From Stictocephala bisonia (Eukaryota; Arthropoda; Insecta; Hemiptera; Membracidae): 64,000 bases of DNA. The notes under the pieces were generated by a model that searched no databases, was not told the origin of the DNA, and saw only the letters and a program-made list of their open reading frames with translations. The stretch spans positions 454,118 to 518,117 of the forward strand of contig JAQJVL010000082.1 of assembly GCA_035578905.1 (NCBI GenBank). Reading direction: 5' to 3'. Shown piece by piece: positions 34,433-51,587 of this stretch. Within the stretch, counting starts at the first letter, position 1, and each line of letters opens with the position of its first letter. Position numbers and translations under genes: made by a program.

Positions 34433-34456
34433 AACATCCTCTTTTATAAATATAGA
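33920..34456 (-). mobile_element. non-autonomous Helitron, copy 2
   Basis: On the minus strand it starts TCTATATTTATAAAAGAGG after an A and ends GGTTCAGCTAG before a T. It is the same family as 24216-24834, with shared interior including TTTGGCAGCGCATAAACTTC and TGAGAACTTCAATCTGC. Its open frame at 34239-34487 also appears in the other copy only in antisense and is not a gene. Confidence 0.8.
34394..34430. repeat. (TA)n microsatellite
   Basis: About 18 TA units inside the Helitron, at the same place as the 24232 tract. Confidence 0.95.
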
Positions 34457-35199
34457 TCAATTAGTGGTCACTGTCACGGAGTTGTAATGACATTAAAACG
34501 GGACTTTTGTTTCTTTTTAAAGTGGTGTAGAATTGAAAACATATAATAAAATATGATAGTAATTAATATTTATAGTTCAACTAAATATCTTAAGAATGGT
34601 AGATCTTTTAGATAAAAATTAAGGTAAACTCATAACTGATTTAATATCGTTTGTACGTTTATTATTTACTTTATAATCATCAGTATGTTTACCTTTACTT
34701 GCTGTGTGGTTAGGAGGGTAGAAAGGGGCATTTTCTAATGTGATTATATTGACAGCCCCTACCCTGATAACCCCACACTTATTTATAAAATAAAACTGAT
34801 TCATAAATTGAAAAACATCTAAAAAACTACTTATGAGTCTACAAAATAAATTACAAATGAAGAAAACAATTATTTATGTAAATTATTTGTTACGAATTAT
34901 TAAATTGTGAAATAATATTTTTTGCAAGCACTTTTAATGGCTAATTATAAACTAACGACCTATTACAACACCGTATTTGAATAGGTGGGTGGGAGGTATT
35001 TGGCCGGACAACAAATAAACTGTTGGTGGTTATTTTATGATCTTATTGCACTCTATACTGAGAATATAGAAGTTGGACTTCAACAGACTAGTGACTAGCA
35101 TATTTTCAATTCAAAACTATAAAAGCACGATTTGAAACACACCAACATTGCTATCTATCCTAATCCAACCAATCATTACTATCTAACAAACAATAAAGT
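34457..35199. other. nothing assigned
   Basis: AT-rich DNA without recognised features. Confidence 0.4.
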
Positions 35200-35994
35200 T
35201 TCGTTTCATCCTTTATATTTATGAACGTAATTAAGTAACCTTCTGGTTTCACTCAGAAAGGTTTATCAGTGATATCCACTATAACATGGTGAAAATATTA
35301 TTTCTTAGATGAAATGTTTAGCAAATATCAGTGAAGCAAACCCAATATAATACAAATAACTGCAAACTGATTTCTTCAAACACAACATAGTTTATGTTGA
35401 AAGTTCCAGTATGTAATTTACAAACCAGAGTTTGGGTCAAAACAAATGTCCGTAGTGATTAATCGTAAATGAAAGGGTTACCTTTGTGCCTCCTGTAATC
35501 TTCTATACCTATAAAAGGCAAATACCACTGACTCACTCATCGCTGTAACTAAAAAAGTACTAAGCCTAAGAGGTTGAAATGTTGTAGAGTAAATGGTCTT
35601 ATATTGTAGATGTGCAATAAGAAGGGATTTTGAAAAATTATTAGTAAATCGAAGATGGCAGCCTTTTTAGTTCCAAACATTTTAAATGCCAAAAACAATG
35701 TTTCTCTAATTGGACTGTAGCGGCTAAATGAACGGTTCTACAGCAAAACTAACACAATTTTTTGTGCCTGATTTGAGACGATCTACAACTTTGATCTATG
35801 ACTCTATCTCACCTCCTTCATCCTCAGGTAGAGCTAGATTTTCAATTTGAGCGTGTAAATCAAATTAGTTAATTTACAGCCTCCAAGGGTAGATTTACAG
35901 ATTTTTCTAGACTGTGTAACTTTGTTATCTAGAAGAACATACTGTATTCAATAGGAAAATATAAAATTTAACCTGAGCACATGTATAGCCAGGT

Positions 35995-37098
35995 CCCACC
36001 CACTCACGTAAAGTGGTATGGAAACACCCACCCACCCATACACGCACAGTGGTATTGACCAACCCTCCCACCCTCCTACCCATACACGTATGGTATTATT
36101 GACCCACCCGCCCACCCATACACGTACAGTGGTATTGACCAATTCTCCCACCCATACACGTACGGTGGTATTGACCCACCCACCCACCCATACACGCACA
36201 GTGGTATTGACCCACCCTCCCACCCATACACGTATGGTATTATTGACCCACCCGCCCACCCATACACGTACAGTGGTATTGACCCATTCTCCCACCCATA
36301 CACGCACAGTGGTATTGACCCACCCTCCCACCCATACACGTATGGTATTATTGACCCACCCGCCCACCCATACACGTACAGTAGTATTGACCCACCCACC
36401 CACCCATACACGTACGGTATTATTGACCCACCCGCCCACCCATACACGTACAGTGGTATTGGCCCACCCTCCCACCCATACACATACGGTGGTATTGACC
36501 CACCCACCCACCCATACACGTACAGTGGTATTGATTCATCACCACTGTACGTGTAGGGGGGGGCGGGTGGGTCAGTACCACTTTACGTGTAGGAACGGGC
36601 GGGTGGGTCAATACCACCGTACGTGTATGGGTGGGAGGGTGGATCAATACCACTGTACGTATATGGGTGGGTGGGTGGGTCAATACCACTGTACGTGTAT
36701 GGGTGGGAGGGTGGGTCAATACCACTGTACGTATATGGGTGGGCGGGTGGGTCAATACCATTGGTCGTATGTGGGTCGGCGGGTGGGTCAGTACCACTGT
36801 ACGTGTATGGGTGGGCGGGTGGGTCAATACCACCGTACGTGTATGGGTGGGAGGGTGGGTCTATAACACTGTACGTATATGGGTGGGTGGGTGGGTCAAT
36901 ACCACTGTACGTGAATGGGTGGGTGAGTGGGTCAATACCAATGAACGTGCTTGGGTGGTCGGGTGGGTCAGTACCACTGTACGTGTATGGGTGGGTGGGT
37001 GGGTCAATACTAATGAACGTGTTTGGATGGGCGGGTGGGTCAGTACCACTGTACGTGTATGGGTGGGCGGGTGGGTCAATACCACTGTACGTGTATAA
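35995..37098. repeat. 36-bp minisatellite, head-to-head palindromic array
   Basis: The unit includes CACGTACAGTGGTATTGA followed by CCCACCC repeats. The left half (to about 36537) runs in one orientation. From about 36543 the reverse complement begins (CCACTGTACGTGTA, then GGGTGGGTGGGTC) and runs to 37098, about 15 units each side. The period is 12 codons, so several frames on both strands remain open for up to 282 residues. These are not genes. One strand of each arm is G-rich (GGGTGGGNGGGTGGG) and could form G-quadruplexes (inference). Confidence 0.95.
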
Positions 37099-37099
37099 G

Positions 37100-37210
37100 A
37101 TGTTAATGTTCTATAGAGTAGAGGACTGAAGGTCGGGCTTGTCAGTTAGCTGCAAATCATACCAATTATACGTGGATCGGATTCCATATTAAGATGTAAG
37201 TTTTCATAAG
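37100..37210 (-). mobile_element. element A fragment next to minisatellite
   Basis: The minus strand reads GGAATCCGATCCACGTATA, ATTTGCAGCTAACTGACAAG and CCCGACC, which is the A-family middle. It abuts the minisatellite at the point where, in other A copies, the 3' half of the element begins. Confidence 0.65.
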
Positions 37211-37921
37211 ATATGCATTAAAAATAATTGAGTAAATTATTTATAACATCAGTTGTCCTAAATTGAATATTACATTACATTTTTAAACTCAATATTATGA
37301 CCTGCTAAGTGGGCGAGGTCAGCTAGTATCATTCTATTATTTAGTTAACCTGAATACAAATGGTTAGTGTTAGGTAATACATAATTTTTTGGTATTCAAA
37401 AGCGTGTAATATTTTAGACCTATTTATATTTTTATAAATACTGGCAATAATCATTTTACTCTGTTCTTATGCCGTTGATAAGTCAAATTACTAATAAGTT
37501 ACTAATATTTATAAACTACTCATACATCTTTAGAGAACGATATTATTATGTACAAAGATTTAAATTAACCTATGTTATTAAAATGTTATGTAAATAGCCA
37601 AATCTAATAATCCATTACCCTCTAGGCATGTCCGGAAGGTAGTTAGTTTTTTATTAAGTATGTATTTTCTTCGAGAGGTTGGGGAAGGGGAAATGAGTTA
37701 ATTTCCTTGGTTCACTTCAAAGGAGAGTTAATTACTTACATTATGTTCAAACGACGTCAAAAGGCAGATATAATATCATTCAGAGTTATTTCCTAATGAC
37801 CCGAATCAAACCCTTTGTAAAATAGGTCATGTAGACAAAAAGCTTTACCATGATGTACGTGTTCTTATGATAAGTCTAATTTACAAAATGAAAGTGTCAG
37901 TGGTCGAATTTATAAATAATT

Positions 37922-39619
37922 AACCATCCTCTAAATATAAGTATAGTGTGATTTGTTTTTAAATTTTTTGCACATTTTATTAACCGTTTTTTCACGTATA
38001 GTTTTGTTTTATTGACTGATATTTTCCAGTTTCGAACATTTCTTCTTATAAACTATTGATTATATATTTATAAATTAAGATTTTGTAATATGTGTTGTAA
38101 TCAGCTAGAAATTAGAGTGACTTTAAATTAATATTATAGCTTCTTAAGTTGTAGAAAAATAGTTTTACACCCATTGTCTTTATGTCATTCCAGAATGTCT
38201 TTGTTAAAAAAATAAAGACAATCTCTTCTACAATAATCACTACTTATAACGAGTCATGCAACATTCAATAAAAGTTAAAATTTACTTTGATGTTTGTCTT
38301 TTCTGAATTAACTCAAAATTAATTGATAAGAAACTAATTTTCTACATACTCTAGGCTGCATGCAATTTATGGTACTTGTAACTTAATAGTTTTTAAAATG
38401 TCTAAATTGTAAATTTGTATTCTAAAGTTTTATTATCTTTTAAGGAATATAACTCAACTAAACAGCCGACATGGGCCTGCAGGCCTGTTGTTCGTGATCT
38501 TTATACAACGAGTGAAGTAACGACTATTATTTGGAGATTCGATCCTTGGACTCCCTCCACTTGGCTTTCCCTCCACAGTCTAAAGCCCTAGCCATTTAAA
38601 TTTGTTTGTAAAGATTTTCCTGTCAAATATAACTACTACATCACATTATATATTGTCACATATTATCTCTAATGTTTACAATGCGTATAACATAAAAAAT
38701 TTTTCTGCTTATATTTACTAGTTTTCTTCTTTATTTTGGTCTCTTGTTAAGAATAAATAGTTACATCTGTGAGTTAGTTATATACCTGTATATATCGATA
38801 AATTTAGTTACTTTAGTTTTTTGTATTGTCATATCGTGTTCTTATAAAAGTTTTATAAATGTGTGTGGATATAACTATTGCTCTTTATAAACTCTTTTTC
38901 TTTATGAATAAATTATTTGGCTTGTATTCATTAGGGTCTTATGCAATGGAAAATACCCAATTTTATGCACTCTATTGCCTGTACATTACAGGTCTTGTTA
39001 ATCGATTTCTAAATAACAATGATCCTTTTTTAGGCGTGTAGTTAATGTGATAATATTTAATTTGTAACGAACTCACATATTAAACTAATTAAATAAACAC
39101 TAAATTTCACCGTCAACGTTATATTTTTTATTAAATTGGAAATAAAAAGCCACTTTGACATTTAATGACACACAGTTAAAAACGAATCAGGGAAGCAAGA
39201 ACGCTACAAGCTTATATAATTAATTTAAGGTAAGCTTTGTGAGAGTTATGATAGATTTTTACCTTGCTGTCATGCATTATTTTATTATTTTTATTGAACA
39301 TATTTATACTAAACTTTAATAGGAAATGTATAACAATTAGAATTATCCTATGTGTATATATTTTTCATAATTTAAGTTAAAGATTAAATAGTTTTTTTCT
39401 ATATTGTTCTATATCTTTTGTACACTTTTCAAAAATGTCCTATATATTATGCTTGATATTTTATGTTTTATTCAAATACATGTTCAACTTAATTTAAATC
39501 AATTTGGAAGCTAATAATTTACTTGAGGAGTAGGTTAATACATGTTATATTTAACAATGTAAACTGTATACGATTATACGCCACAATACAGTAATTGTTC
39601 TAAACAACTAATGTTCGCT
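37922..39619. other. AT-rich DNA, nothing assigned
   Basis: No gene recognised. A tRNA box-B-like GATTCGATCC near 38538 has no box A at the right distance. Confidence 0.4.
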
Positions 39620-39735
39620 TCATTCAAAACAAGTAGTTTTAGGTCAGAGGTCCCTGCCTGTAATTTGCACACCGAAGTTTGGGACAAAACAAATATCCGG
39701 AGTGGTCAGTTGAAAATGAATTGGTGGTACTGAGG
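39620..39735 (+). repeat. block L, third partial copy
   Basis: It matches 35400-35480 and 23490-23560: GTAATTTGCACACC.AAGTTTGGGACAAA, ACAAATATCCGGAGTGGTCA. The match is limited to about 110 bp. The overlapping minus-strand frame 39644-39889 is incidental. Confidence 0.6.
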
Positions 39736-43049
<3,314 letters not shown>

Positions 43050-43565
43050 TTTGGTTGGTCCCGCAGACAAGGTTGTATTTTCAAGACTAAATCACGTTTT
43101 CGAGCAATATGTATTTAAAAACTATCCAGATCTGAATTTATGCATGAATTACCATGAATTAGTAGAATAAATTAGAAATGTTTGACTGTCATCATAACGA
43201 ATACATTGTGTTCAGTCACTTTCACAGGGGTGTGAAAAATTCAACTACTCAAAATGTAAGTGGAACAGCAAATTATCAGTCATGTTATTGCGGAGCTAAT
43301 ATTCAAACTATGGATCACATACTTAATGATTGCTACTTGCGTTCTTTTCAGGAGGAGATTTCTGATCGTCATTCAATTGGAGAAGCAGGTGTTGAATGGT
43401 TGCGAGCCAGGATTTAGCTCTGTGACGGGAGGACGGTATTCAAACATTAAAACACGAGTACGTATAACTAAAGTTTTTTATTATTTAAATATTTAACAGT
43501 CAATCTAATACTTTATTCTTCGTTCCTTTTATTTCGGTAGCTGGAACTGAAAGCCATATGATATA
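43050..43565 (+). mobile_element. RTE-like retrotransposon 3' fragment
   Basis: It comprises the tail of the coding region plus a short 3' UTR ending GAAAGCCATATGATATATAT. It is homologous to 6300-6669. Short 3' UTRs with simple-repeat ends are usual for RTE-clade elements. The 5' part is missing, as expected for a truncated copy. Confidence 0.65.
43166..43417 (+). pseudogene. RTE reverse transcriptase C-terminal tail
   Basis: This is the C-terminal tail of an RTE-type polyprotein. It includes the zinc-knuckle-like CYCGANIQTMDHILNDC followed by LRSF, then GEAGVEWL and a stop. The pattern C.CG...QT..HI...C.LR.F...A..WL is typical of the extreme C-terminus of RTE-like elements (family knowledge). 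Just upstream (about 43121-43157) the segment NYPDLNLC...ELVE is in another frame and ends in stops, showing a frameshift. The catalytic domain is absent, so this is a dead fragment. The internal ATG (43178) is not a real start. Confidence 0.65.
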
Positions 43566-43964
43566 TATAGCCTCTGCGTTACGTAGTTTGAAACAAATTA
43601 TTTACACGTTTCGGGCTGGAAAATAGAGAATACCTTAGAATCGTATGAAGGTGTTATGTTTACTTAAAATTGTGTTTGCCATATAATACAAAATTACGTA
43701 ATAACGGTGTTGTTTATCTATTAGATCATTTTGGAAAATTAAAAAGACTTCATCGTGAGGACTTAGACGTTTATATTTTCAAACAAAAAATAAATTCCTT
43801 TTAACAAGGAGTTTGCGATTCCTCATTTGACTTGATATATAACAATTGTAAGAAAGAATGGTAATAAATAGCATCTCTCGTCTTTCACTCATTGCAAGTA
43901 CCTGTCGATATACGAGAAGATGTTATTCAGCAACTCAATAATTCACTCAATAATTCCATCCCTA
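43566..43964. other. nothing assigned
   Basis: No supported feature. Confidence 0.35.
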
Positions 43965-44120
43965 TAATTCACCTGTTCACAGATACTGAGATCAGGTACT
44001 TGAGGCAAGGCGACGGATGTCAAGAGCCCGATCTGGAAGCGAGCGAGATTTGTATGTCTACTTTAAAATTCAACAAGACGACAACAACCTTGAACTAACA
44101 AGATGTTGCATATTGGTATT
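43965..44120 (+). repeat. repeat I, copy 1
   Basis: It aligns with 45370-45520 in the same orientation: TGTCAAG..CC.CGAT.T.GAAGCG, GGATTTGTATG/AGATTTGTATG, TTTAAAA.TTAACAAG.CGACAACAA and TAACAAGATGTT. Short open frames occur in both but in different contexts. It may be part of a decayed coding element, unidentified. Confidence 0.55.
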
Positions 44121-45369
44121 TTCAGCTTAATACATTTTGATGTATTCATTTCTCACAAAAAACAAAAGAACTTTTATTTAGTATTTTCTATCATGCACTC
44201 TTAATTGACATTAAACTTCCTTATTTAGGCATAATACCAACTAGCACGCCAAGATTGGGCCAGACAGTAGGTGATCTACAAGTTATAGTTAGTGAATTCA
44301 GGCGTTTCAGCAGCGGAGGGAAATTGTTCCACCACACCACAGCCGTACTTCACGCGTGAGACTCCTTTGCCTTCAAGTGTTCAACTTCTACAACAGTGTT
44401 TAGTTCAAACAAAATGTGAATTCATAATTGAAACATAATGACTGTAATTAACTTTACAAGTTTTTTTAATTGATATTCATGTTTATGTTATTATTTTTTT
44501 GGTTAATAATAACAAAAAAAGTAAATACTAATTGTTTTTGTGGAGATTAAATAATGATTTTATTTAATTTTCTAAGCTTTATTCGTTAATGTTTATTTAT
44601 AACCAACTAATGGTCACTTTTGATAATGACGTAGTGGGTGCGGCTTGATACTGGGCTGTCAGCACGCGGTCTACCATCTTTATAGTTGCCATGACAATTT
44701 TCAAATGGAATTGAACACTATGGATTCAAATGGAATTCAAATGGAAAGAGTAGTTATCTATCTTACTTCCACCACTCAGTCCATCTCTCTCACGCTAGTT
44801 CTTTTGGTAGGTCAATTCCTACGTGGTTTATCCATGGTGATAATCTAATTACAGCTCTACATCTAAGTCCCAACTTAAAAATATGTATGTTGATGGCCCT
44901 AAAATGAAATAAAATACCGATATGCATTGCAAGAATATCCTTTAAACAGCCATAATAATATAAAGATAATTTCACGGTTAAATAAAATCTAATATGACTA
45001 TAAAAACATTGTATATAAATCAGAAAGTGAAATTATGTATTTGTAACAAAAAGTCATTTAAACTCCATAGTTTTCTTAGTTCAATTTGGTCACATATACA
45101 AATTTCGGGTTGTGAATCACAGTGGCTAGTTAAATGTTAAAAGTACCTCCAAAAAGTTAATTTACTGTGTTAGGAAATATTATAAATAATTTAACTAATT
45201 TTAGATCAATATTCAAACATATAATTTTTTTAGACTTTTAAATTCCAATAAATTGTTTATCTATTATAATAAGGTTTTGAAATTAAATACGTCAAAATGT
45301 ACACTTAGTAGTATTGGTGTCACTATTTAATATGTATAGGGGGGTTGTGTCCAATATTCCAATGACGTC
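44121..45369. other. nothing assigned
   Basis: No gene or RNA recognised. Frames at 44645-44848 and 44790-44975 are short and have no domain. Confidence 0.35.
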
Positions 45370-45520
45370 ATCCCTCTAACTCAGCTACTTACAGATTTAT
45401 TGCAAGTCTACAGTTGTCAAGGACCTCGATATAGAAGCGGAAGGATTTGTATGGGTCCTTTAAAAGTTAACAAGCCGACAACAAATTGTGAAATAACAAG
45501 ATGTTTTACATCGATACTTT
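45370..45520 (+). repeat. repeat I, copy 2
   Basis: Counterpart of 43965-44120; see there for shared blocks. Class unknown. Confidence 0.55.
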
Positions 45521-45952
45521 GGAATCGGATTTATAGTTTTCATTATTTCCTTTTTGGCTATAACAAATATATAATGATTAATATAAATCTTATACTTCAT
45601 GTTACTTATACTTTATGGATATAAATTTTATAATTTGCCATATTATTTTTGTTGGGACGGCTTGGTTGGGACTTGTTTAGTAGTTTGTCTAGTAGATTGG
45701 AGTTCCGTGTTCGTAAATTGTGAATCTCTTATAATTTCTTACCTATAATTTACTTTTATGTTAAATTGTACATTATCCTATAGTCACATTATTTTTCATT
45801 ATTTTTTTAAACTAATAAAATAACACTTAATTGTACAATTTTAAGTTTTACAACTGAATTTTTAAACACTTGACAGCACAAATAACTATTATCGAAATAG
45901 TTTTAATAATTTGTTACAAACTTTTGTTTACTAAAAGAAAGTATACATATTT

Positions 45953-47845
<1,893 letters not shown>

Positions 47846-48166
47846 ACTTTTCTGTTATTTTACTACCACTACTTTTTTTATCGTAATCATAATTAGGTTG
47901 GGTCAGGTTAGGTTAGGTAGCTACTAAAGTTGATCAAAAACTTATAAATCCAATTATTGACTTGCCACTGAATGCACTCTCCGTGTGTAAGTTCTTGGCA
48001 AGCGATAAGATAAGGCCAGCGATATTGGATTCCTAGCGGATAAGGAATACCACAGTGGGCGTAAAAATAATTGGGAATAGCTTTTAGAGTATTAGAATAT
48101 TTATCAAGTGGTAGTGAAAAAACGCAAAAACAAAAAAGTAGTGGTAGTGAATTTACGGAAAAGATC
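47846..48166 (+). mobile_element. MITE C, copy 2
   Basis: Terminal inverted repeats are CTTTTCTGTTATTTTACTAC/CACTACTTTTTTT on the left and the complement of CTTTTCCGTAAATTCACTAC on the right. The interior matches 7303-7583 in reverse complement. It contains AGGTTGGGTCAGGTTAGG and AGGTAGC near the left end. A 99-residue minus-strand frame (47908-48207) crosses the whole element and is incidental. Confidence 0.75.
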
Positions 48167-48763
48167 TTACAAATTAATAATAGATAATGGGTTGTTAAAG
48201 AATACAACTATAATACCGATGGTGTAAGAATGATTGTAGCATTGACATTTGTATACAAGTGATGACAAATATAATATGAATATTAAATGTAATGTGGTAT
48301 AATTTCTAAGAGTAAATGAAAAAACAAGTATAACTGAAATGCAGTAAAAATTAAATGAACAATAACTAAAACACGGTAGTTATATAATCTTACCTTAAAT
48401 AAGGAAATAAATCAGAAAATCACACCTTTGCAGTAATAAGGAGAAAATTATAGCTTATCATAAATTTAAGATGCTTAGTTAAAAATTAATATATTCTAGG
48501 TCTTCACTGATATATTTATGTAAACATAGACATGCTCATTTCTGGAGGGAATTAATATGATTTTATGAACAAAGGTGAATATATTTGTTTAATCTATGTA
48601 ATTATATATATATATATATATGATACATAAACTATAATAGACTACAGTTTCTACTGGCAGTAATAACAAAAGAATTGTTTGCATTTTACTCTGTAATAAT
48701 TATTTTATAAAAAGGTATTTAATAGAATGATTATAAAAGTGTAACTTAAAAAAGTGTTTTAAA
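48167..48763. other. nothing assigned; short (TA)n
   Basis: It contains about 9 TA repeats at 48603-48621. Nothing else recognised. Confidence 0.4.
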
Positions 48764-49857
48764 TACAGGGTGTCTCAAAAAAATATATGCACATTTTGAA
48801 CGTATATTTATTGGTAGAAAACATTTAAATAAAAGATATATGTGTTGTTTTGTAATATAAACACAATTATTTAAAATTGTTGCTGTTATATTGCAATACA
48901 TCTACCACGACGTGATATCAAGAAAATCTATATATACATTTTTTTAATTATATTAGAATGCAAAAATATCAGCAGTTTAATATTTACTTCATCAGCTGAT
49001 ATGAATTCATTCAACACCAGCAATTCAATGTCTAATAAAATGAAACAGAACATACATCGTATTGCTTATATTGTTACTACTTTATTTATTTATAAATATA
49101 CTTTATTTATTTAAGGGAGTCATCCGACTCCCCTTAACTGATTTTATTCAATTGGAACTTGTTAGATTGTTATTACATTTGGCAAGTTTTTTAATTCCTG
49201 TACATTTTTTCTAAGATAATGTATTTATATTTTATGAACATATAAATTATATGTATTTATGTATGTATAAATTGCGCAATTCACAATTAAAAGTTTTAAG
49301 TGCCACGATTTTGAAAACATTGAATATAATAAAATAATATTATCACAACCTTAAATAAAGTAGAACAGGTACCTTCGTTCGAAATTTGAGCTCTGTATTG
49401 AAAGGGGTTACTAATAATTTAGTGAAAATACGAAAATGGCCGCCATAATGAAAACGAAGCACATTCGGACCTATATGTATAGGAACATTTTTACTTATTT
49501 TTACCCAACGAATTATAACCTGAAGTTTCGTAATTTAGTTTGGGAACACCCTGTATATTCAAACTGGTATTGTATATTTGTTTTTGAAGGAAACATTTAC
49601 AGTTGAAAACGTTTGTCAGCTGACAATACAAAACAGCTTTTTAGTATGAGATGAACATGGCTGAGATTTAATGAGATCCCTTACTACAATACAATTAGTT
49701 TGCCAGTCTGTATTAGCAACGTATGGTAGATGTATTACAGGTAACGATTATAATTTTGAACATTTTAAAGTTCATATTACAAAGCAACAAATTATTAAAA
49801 TCTTAGTTCCTTAATGAATGTACCCCTTCTAAATGTACATTTGATAGACACCCTGTA
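48764..49857. mobile_element. TIR element(s) with ACAGGGTGT ends
   Basis: A left end TACAGGGTGTCTC (48764-48776) is followed by two complementary right ends: GAACACCCTGTA (49544-49555) and GACACCCTGTA (49847-49857). The sequence next to the last one (ACATTTGATAGACACC) resembles the left subterminal region in complement. So it may be one 1.1-kb element with an inner copy, or two overlapping elements. TA adjoins the termini. No transposase was seen. The interior includes AAAATGGCCGCCATAATG near 49433. Confidence 0.5.
49111..49137. repeat. short stem-loop
   Basis: TTAAGGGAGTC and GACTCCCCTTAA are complementary, except for one extra base, across a 4-base loop. It lies inside the TIR element. Function unknown. 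Confidence 0.65.
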
Positions 49858-51152
49858 TTAACCTCAAATTATATGAATATTTATCTGAATATTTTCTTAA
49901 ATAAAATATTGAATGTTAATCATATATTTTGCTAAAGTTATTTCAAATATATATTTGCTGATTGCAAACCCTGTTCAGAAAATTCTAATTTACGTTTCCA
50001 ACATCTTATTTGAACGATGTTTTATTTAGAATCTGAAGATATTGAGAAATTATACGCCATCAGAGAAGATCAATGTTGCAAAGATTTTGTTCTTCATTGT
50101 CAGTCATGTTTTTCCTTTAAATTGGGACCAAAAGAGACCGTACTCCAATTTCAATAATATCTTATAATCAATCCTTACATATCAAATATATATACTTCTG
50201 AAATAAAACCTAAAGGCATCTCCATTATTTATGAAAAATATTGACCCAGTTAACATCATCTTCATTTTATTAACACAAATTCATATTTTTTTACAGGAAT
50301 ATTGTAATACTTAATTTGTAGCTAGTTTAAATGTCATAGGCAATAAATGTATATTGTAACGTCACGCTTGCTAAATATTTTCAAATCATAACGAATACGA
50401 TCATTGTTTATAAATGTTTAAGGTTTACTTTACGTACCAATTAGAATAAAATGTTATTATTAAAAAAAGATACAGTTTACCATATAATGGGCTATACATT
50501 AAATAAATCTATATTGCTAATGCAGCATATTGATAGTACGTAAAATAACATAACTGTCTCGAATTATGATGCCTATAGAAGAAAAATATACATTACAAAA
50601 TATATTAGTACATTTATTATTTGTAATGTATCAAAGAATAAAATTTAGCATTAACTGTTATGTCATTAACTTTCTATATAAATAGAGCGAGTATCTCAGA
50701 GACAACTTCAATTAGACACAAACCATGCTATTGTTAGTATTGCGTTAACTTGAGTAAACATGGTACATCGCCTAACTCTTGTGTTACAATTTTCGCAAAC
50801 AGTTTCAAACAGCTGTGACACAACACGTATCTCAAAACACGATTGCTGATCTGTTTGCGTAACTGCTACGTTACTAATGCTTGGGTTTGTCACCCTAGTG
50901 TTTTACCAAAGAAAACCGTTTCGAACAGCTAACTGTTACATTTCACATGTCTTAGAAAATAGTTACTTATTTTGTTATTAATGGGTGATTTGGTCATCTC
51001 TTGTATTTCATATACTTAAATATAGGCCTACTCCATAATTATAGGTTTGTTTTCTCACTTTAAATTCTTACTTTAAATCAATATAACCCATAGGTAATGA
51101 AAAATAGATACTAATAGTTTTTTAATTAGCATAATACGTGTTGGTACATATA
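49858..51152. other. nothing assigned
   Basis: AT-rich DNA. A weak imperfect inverted repeat lies at about 50710-50900 (ACAAACC...GCGTTAA versus TTGCGTAA...GGGTTTGT). No gene. Confidence 0.35.
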
Positions 51153-51469
51153 CAGTACAAGTAAACGTCACACAACACAAATTTATTACAATATAAGCAC
51201 AAAATGCACAAATATACTACAATACAAGCACAAAATGCACAAATATTATGGTGATCGATTTCGGTGAACCACGCTCACCTTCCTCAGACCAGAGGGATTC
51301 ACAAAAGAATCATTCTTTTGTGATTCCCTCTGGTCTGAGGAAGGTGAGCGTGGTTCACCGAAATCGATCACCATAATATTTGTGCATTTTGTGCTTGTAT
51401 TGTAGTATATTTGTGCATTTTGTGCTTATATTGTAATAAATTTGTGTTGTGTGACGTTTACTTGTACTG
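51153..51469. mobile_element. palindromic MITE F, full copy (317 bp)
   Basis: The whole element is a near-perfect palindrome with arms of about 155 bp, centred on GAATCATTC near 51309-51317. It starts CAGTACAAGTAAACGTCACA, ends with the complement, and is flanked by TA on both sides (51151-51152, 51470-51471). A CAGT start with TA duplication fits Tc1/mariner/pogo-type non-autonomous elements (family knowledge; assignment inferred). I see only a few mismatches between arms. A transcript would form a long hairpin. Confidence 0.9.
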
Positions 51470-51547
51470 TAAATAGATACTGTAGTAGTATTTAATTTTT
51501 AAGCCTCTCTCTAATAATATGCATTTAGGTTTTACTTATGCCCTCAA

Positions 51548-51550
<3 letters not shown>

Positions 51551-51584
<34 letters not shown>
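51551..51584. repeat. (AT)17 microsatellite
   Basis: Pure AT dinucleotides. Confidence 0.95.

Positions 51585-51587
<3 letters not shown>

Larger units (their letters stand above)
35499..37326 (+). mobile_element. Helitron carrying minisatellite and A fragment
   Basis: It inserts between A (35498) and T (37327) of block L with no target duplication. It starts TCTTCTATACCTATAAAAGG and continues with CAAATACCACTGACTCACTC. It ends GGGCGAGGTCAGCTAG. A small GACCT...AGGTC stem precedes CTAG. These are standard Helitron ends, and the uninterrupted locus is present at 23570. The 1.8-kb cargo is a 36-bp minisatellite and a minus-strand A fragment. No Rep/helicase is encoded. Confidence 0.85.
35200..37921 (+). 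repeat. block L, copy 2 (interrupted by a Helitron)
   Basis: The two halves, 35200-35498 and 37327-37921, match block L copy 1. The joining point in copy 1 is the A-T in CTTCCTGTAATTTCATTG. Conserved parts include GGTTAGTGTTAGGTAATA and GGTTGGGGAAGGGGAAATGA. Confidence 0.8.

Noticed and set aside
35948..37129. Several open frames of 74-282 residues on both strands
   Set aside because: The 36-bp unit keeps all frames open and the same region is open in antisense. There is no unique domain.
38530..38600. Box-B-like GATTCGATCC
   Set aside because: No box A at tRNA spacing and no acceptor stem.
50708..50900. Imperfect inverted repeat
   Set aside because: Arms align only weakly with several gaps; not clearly above background.
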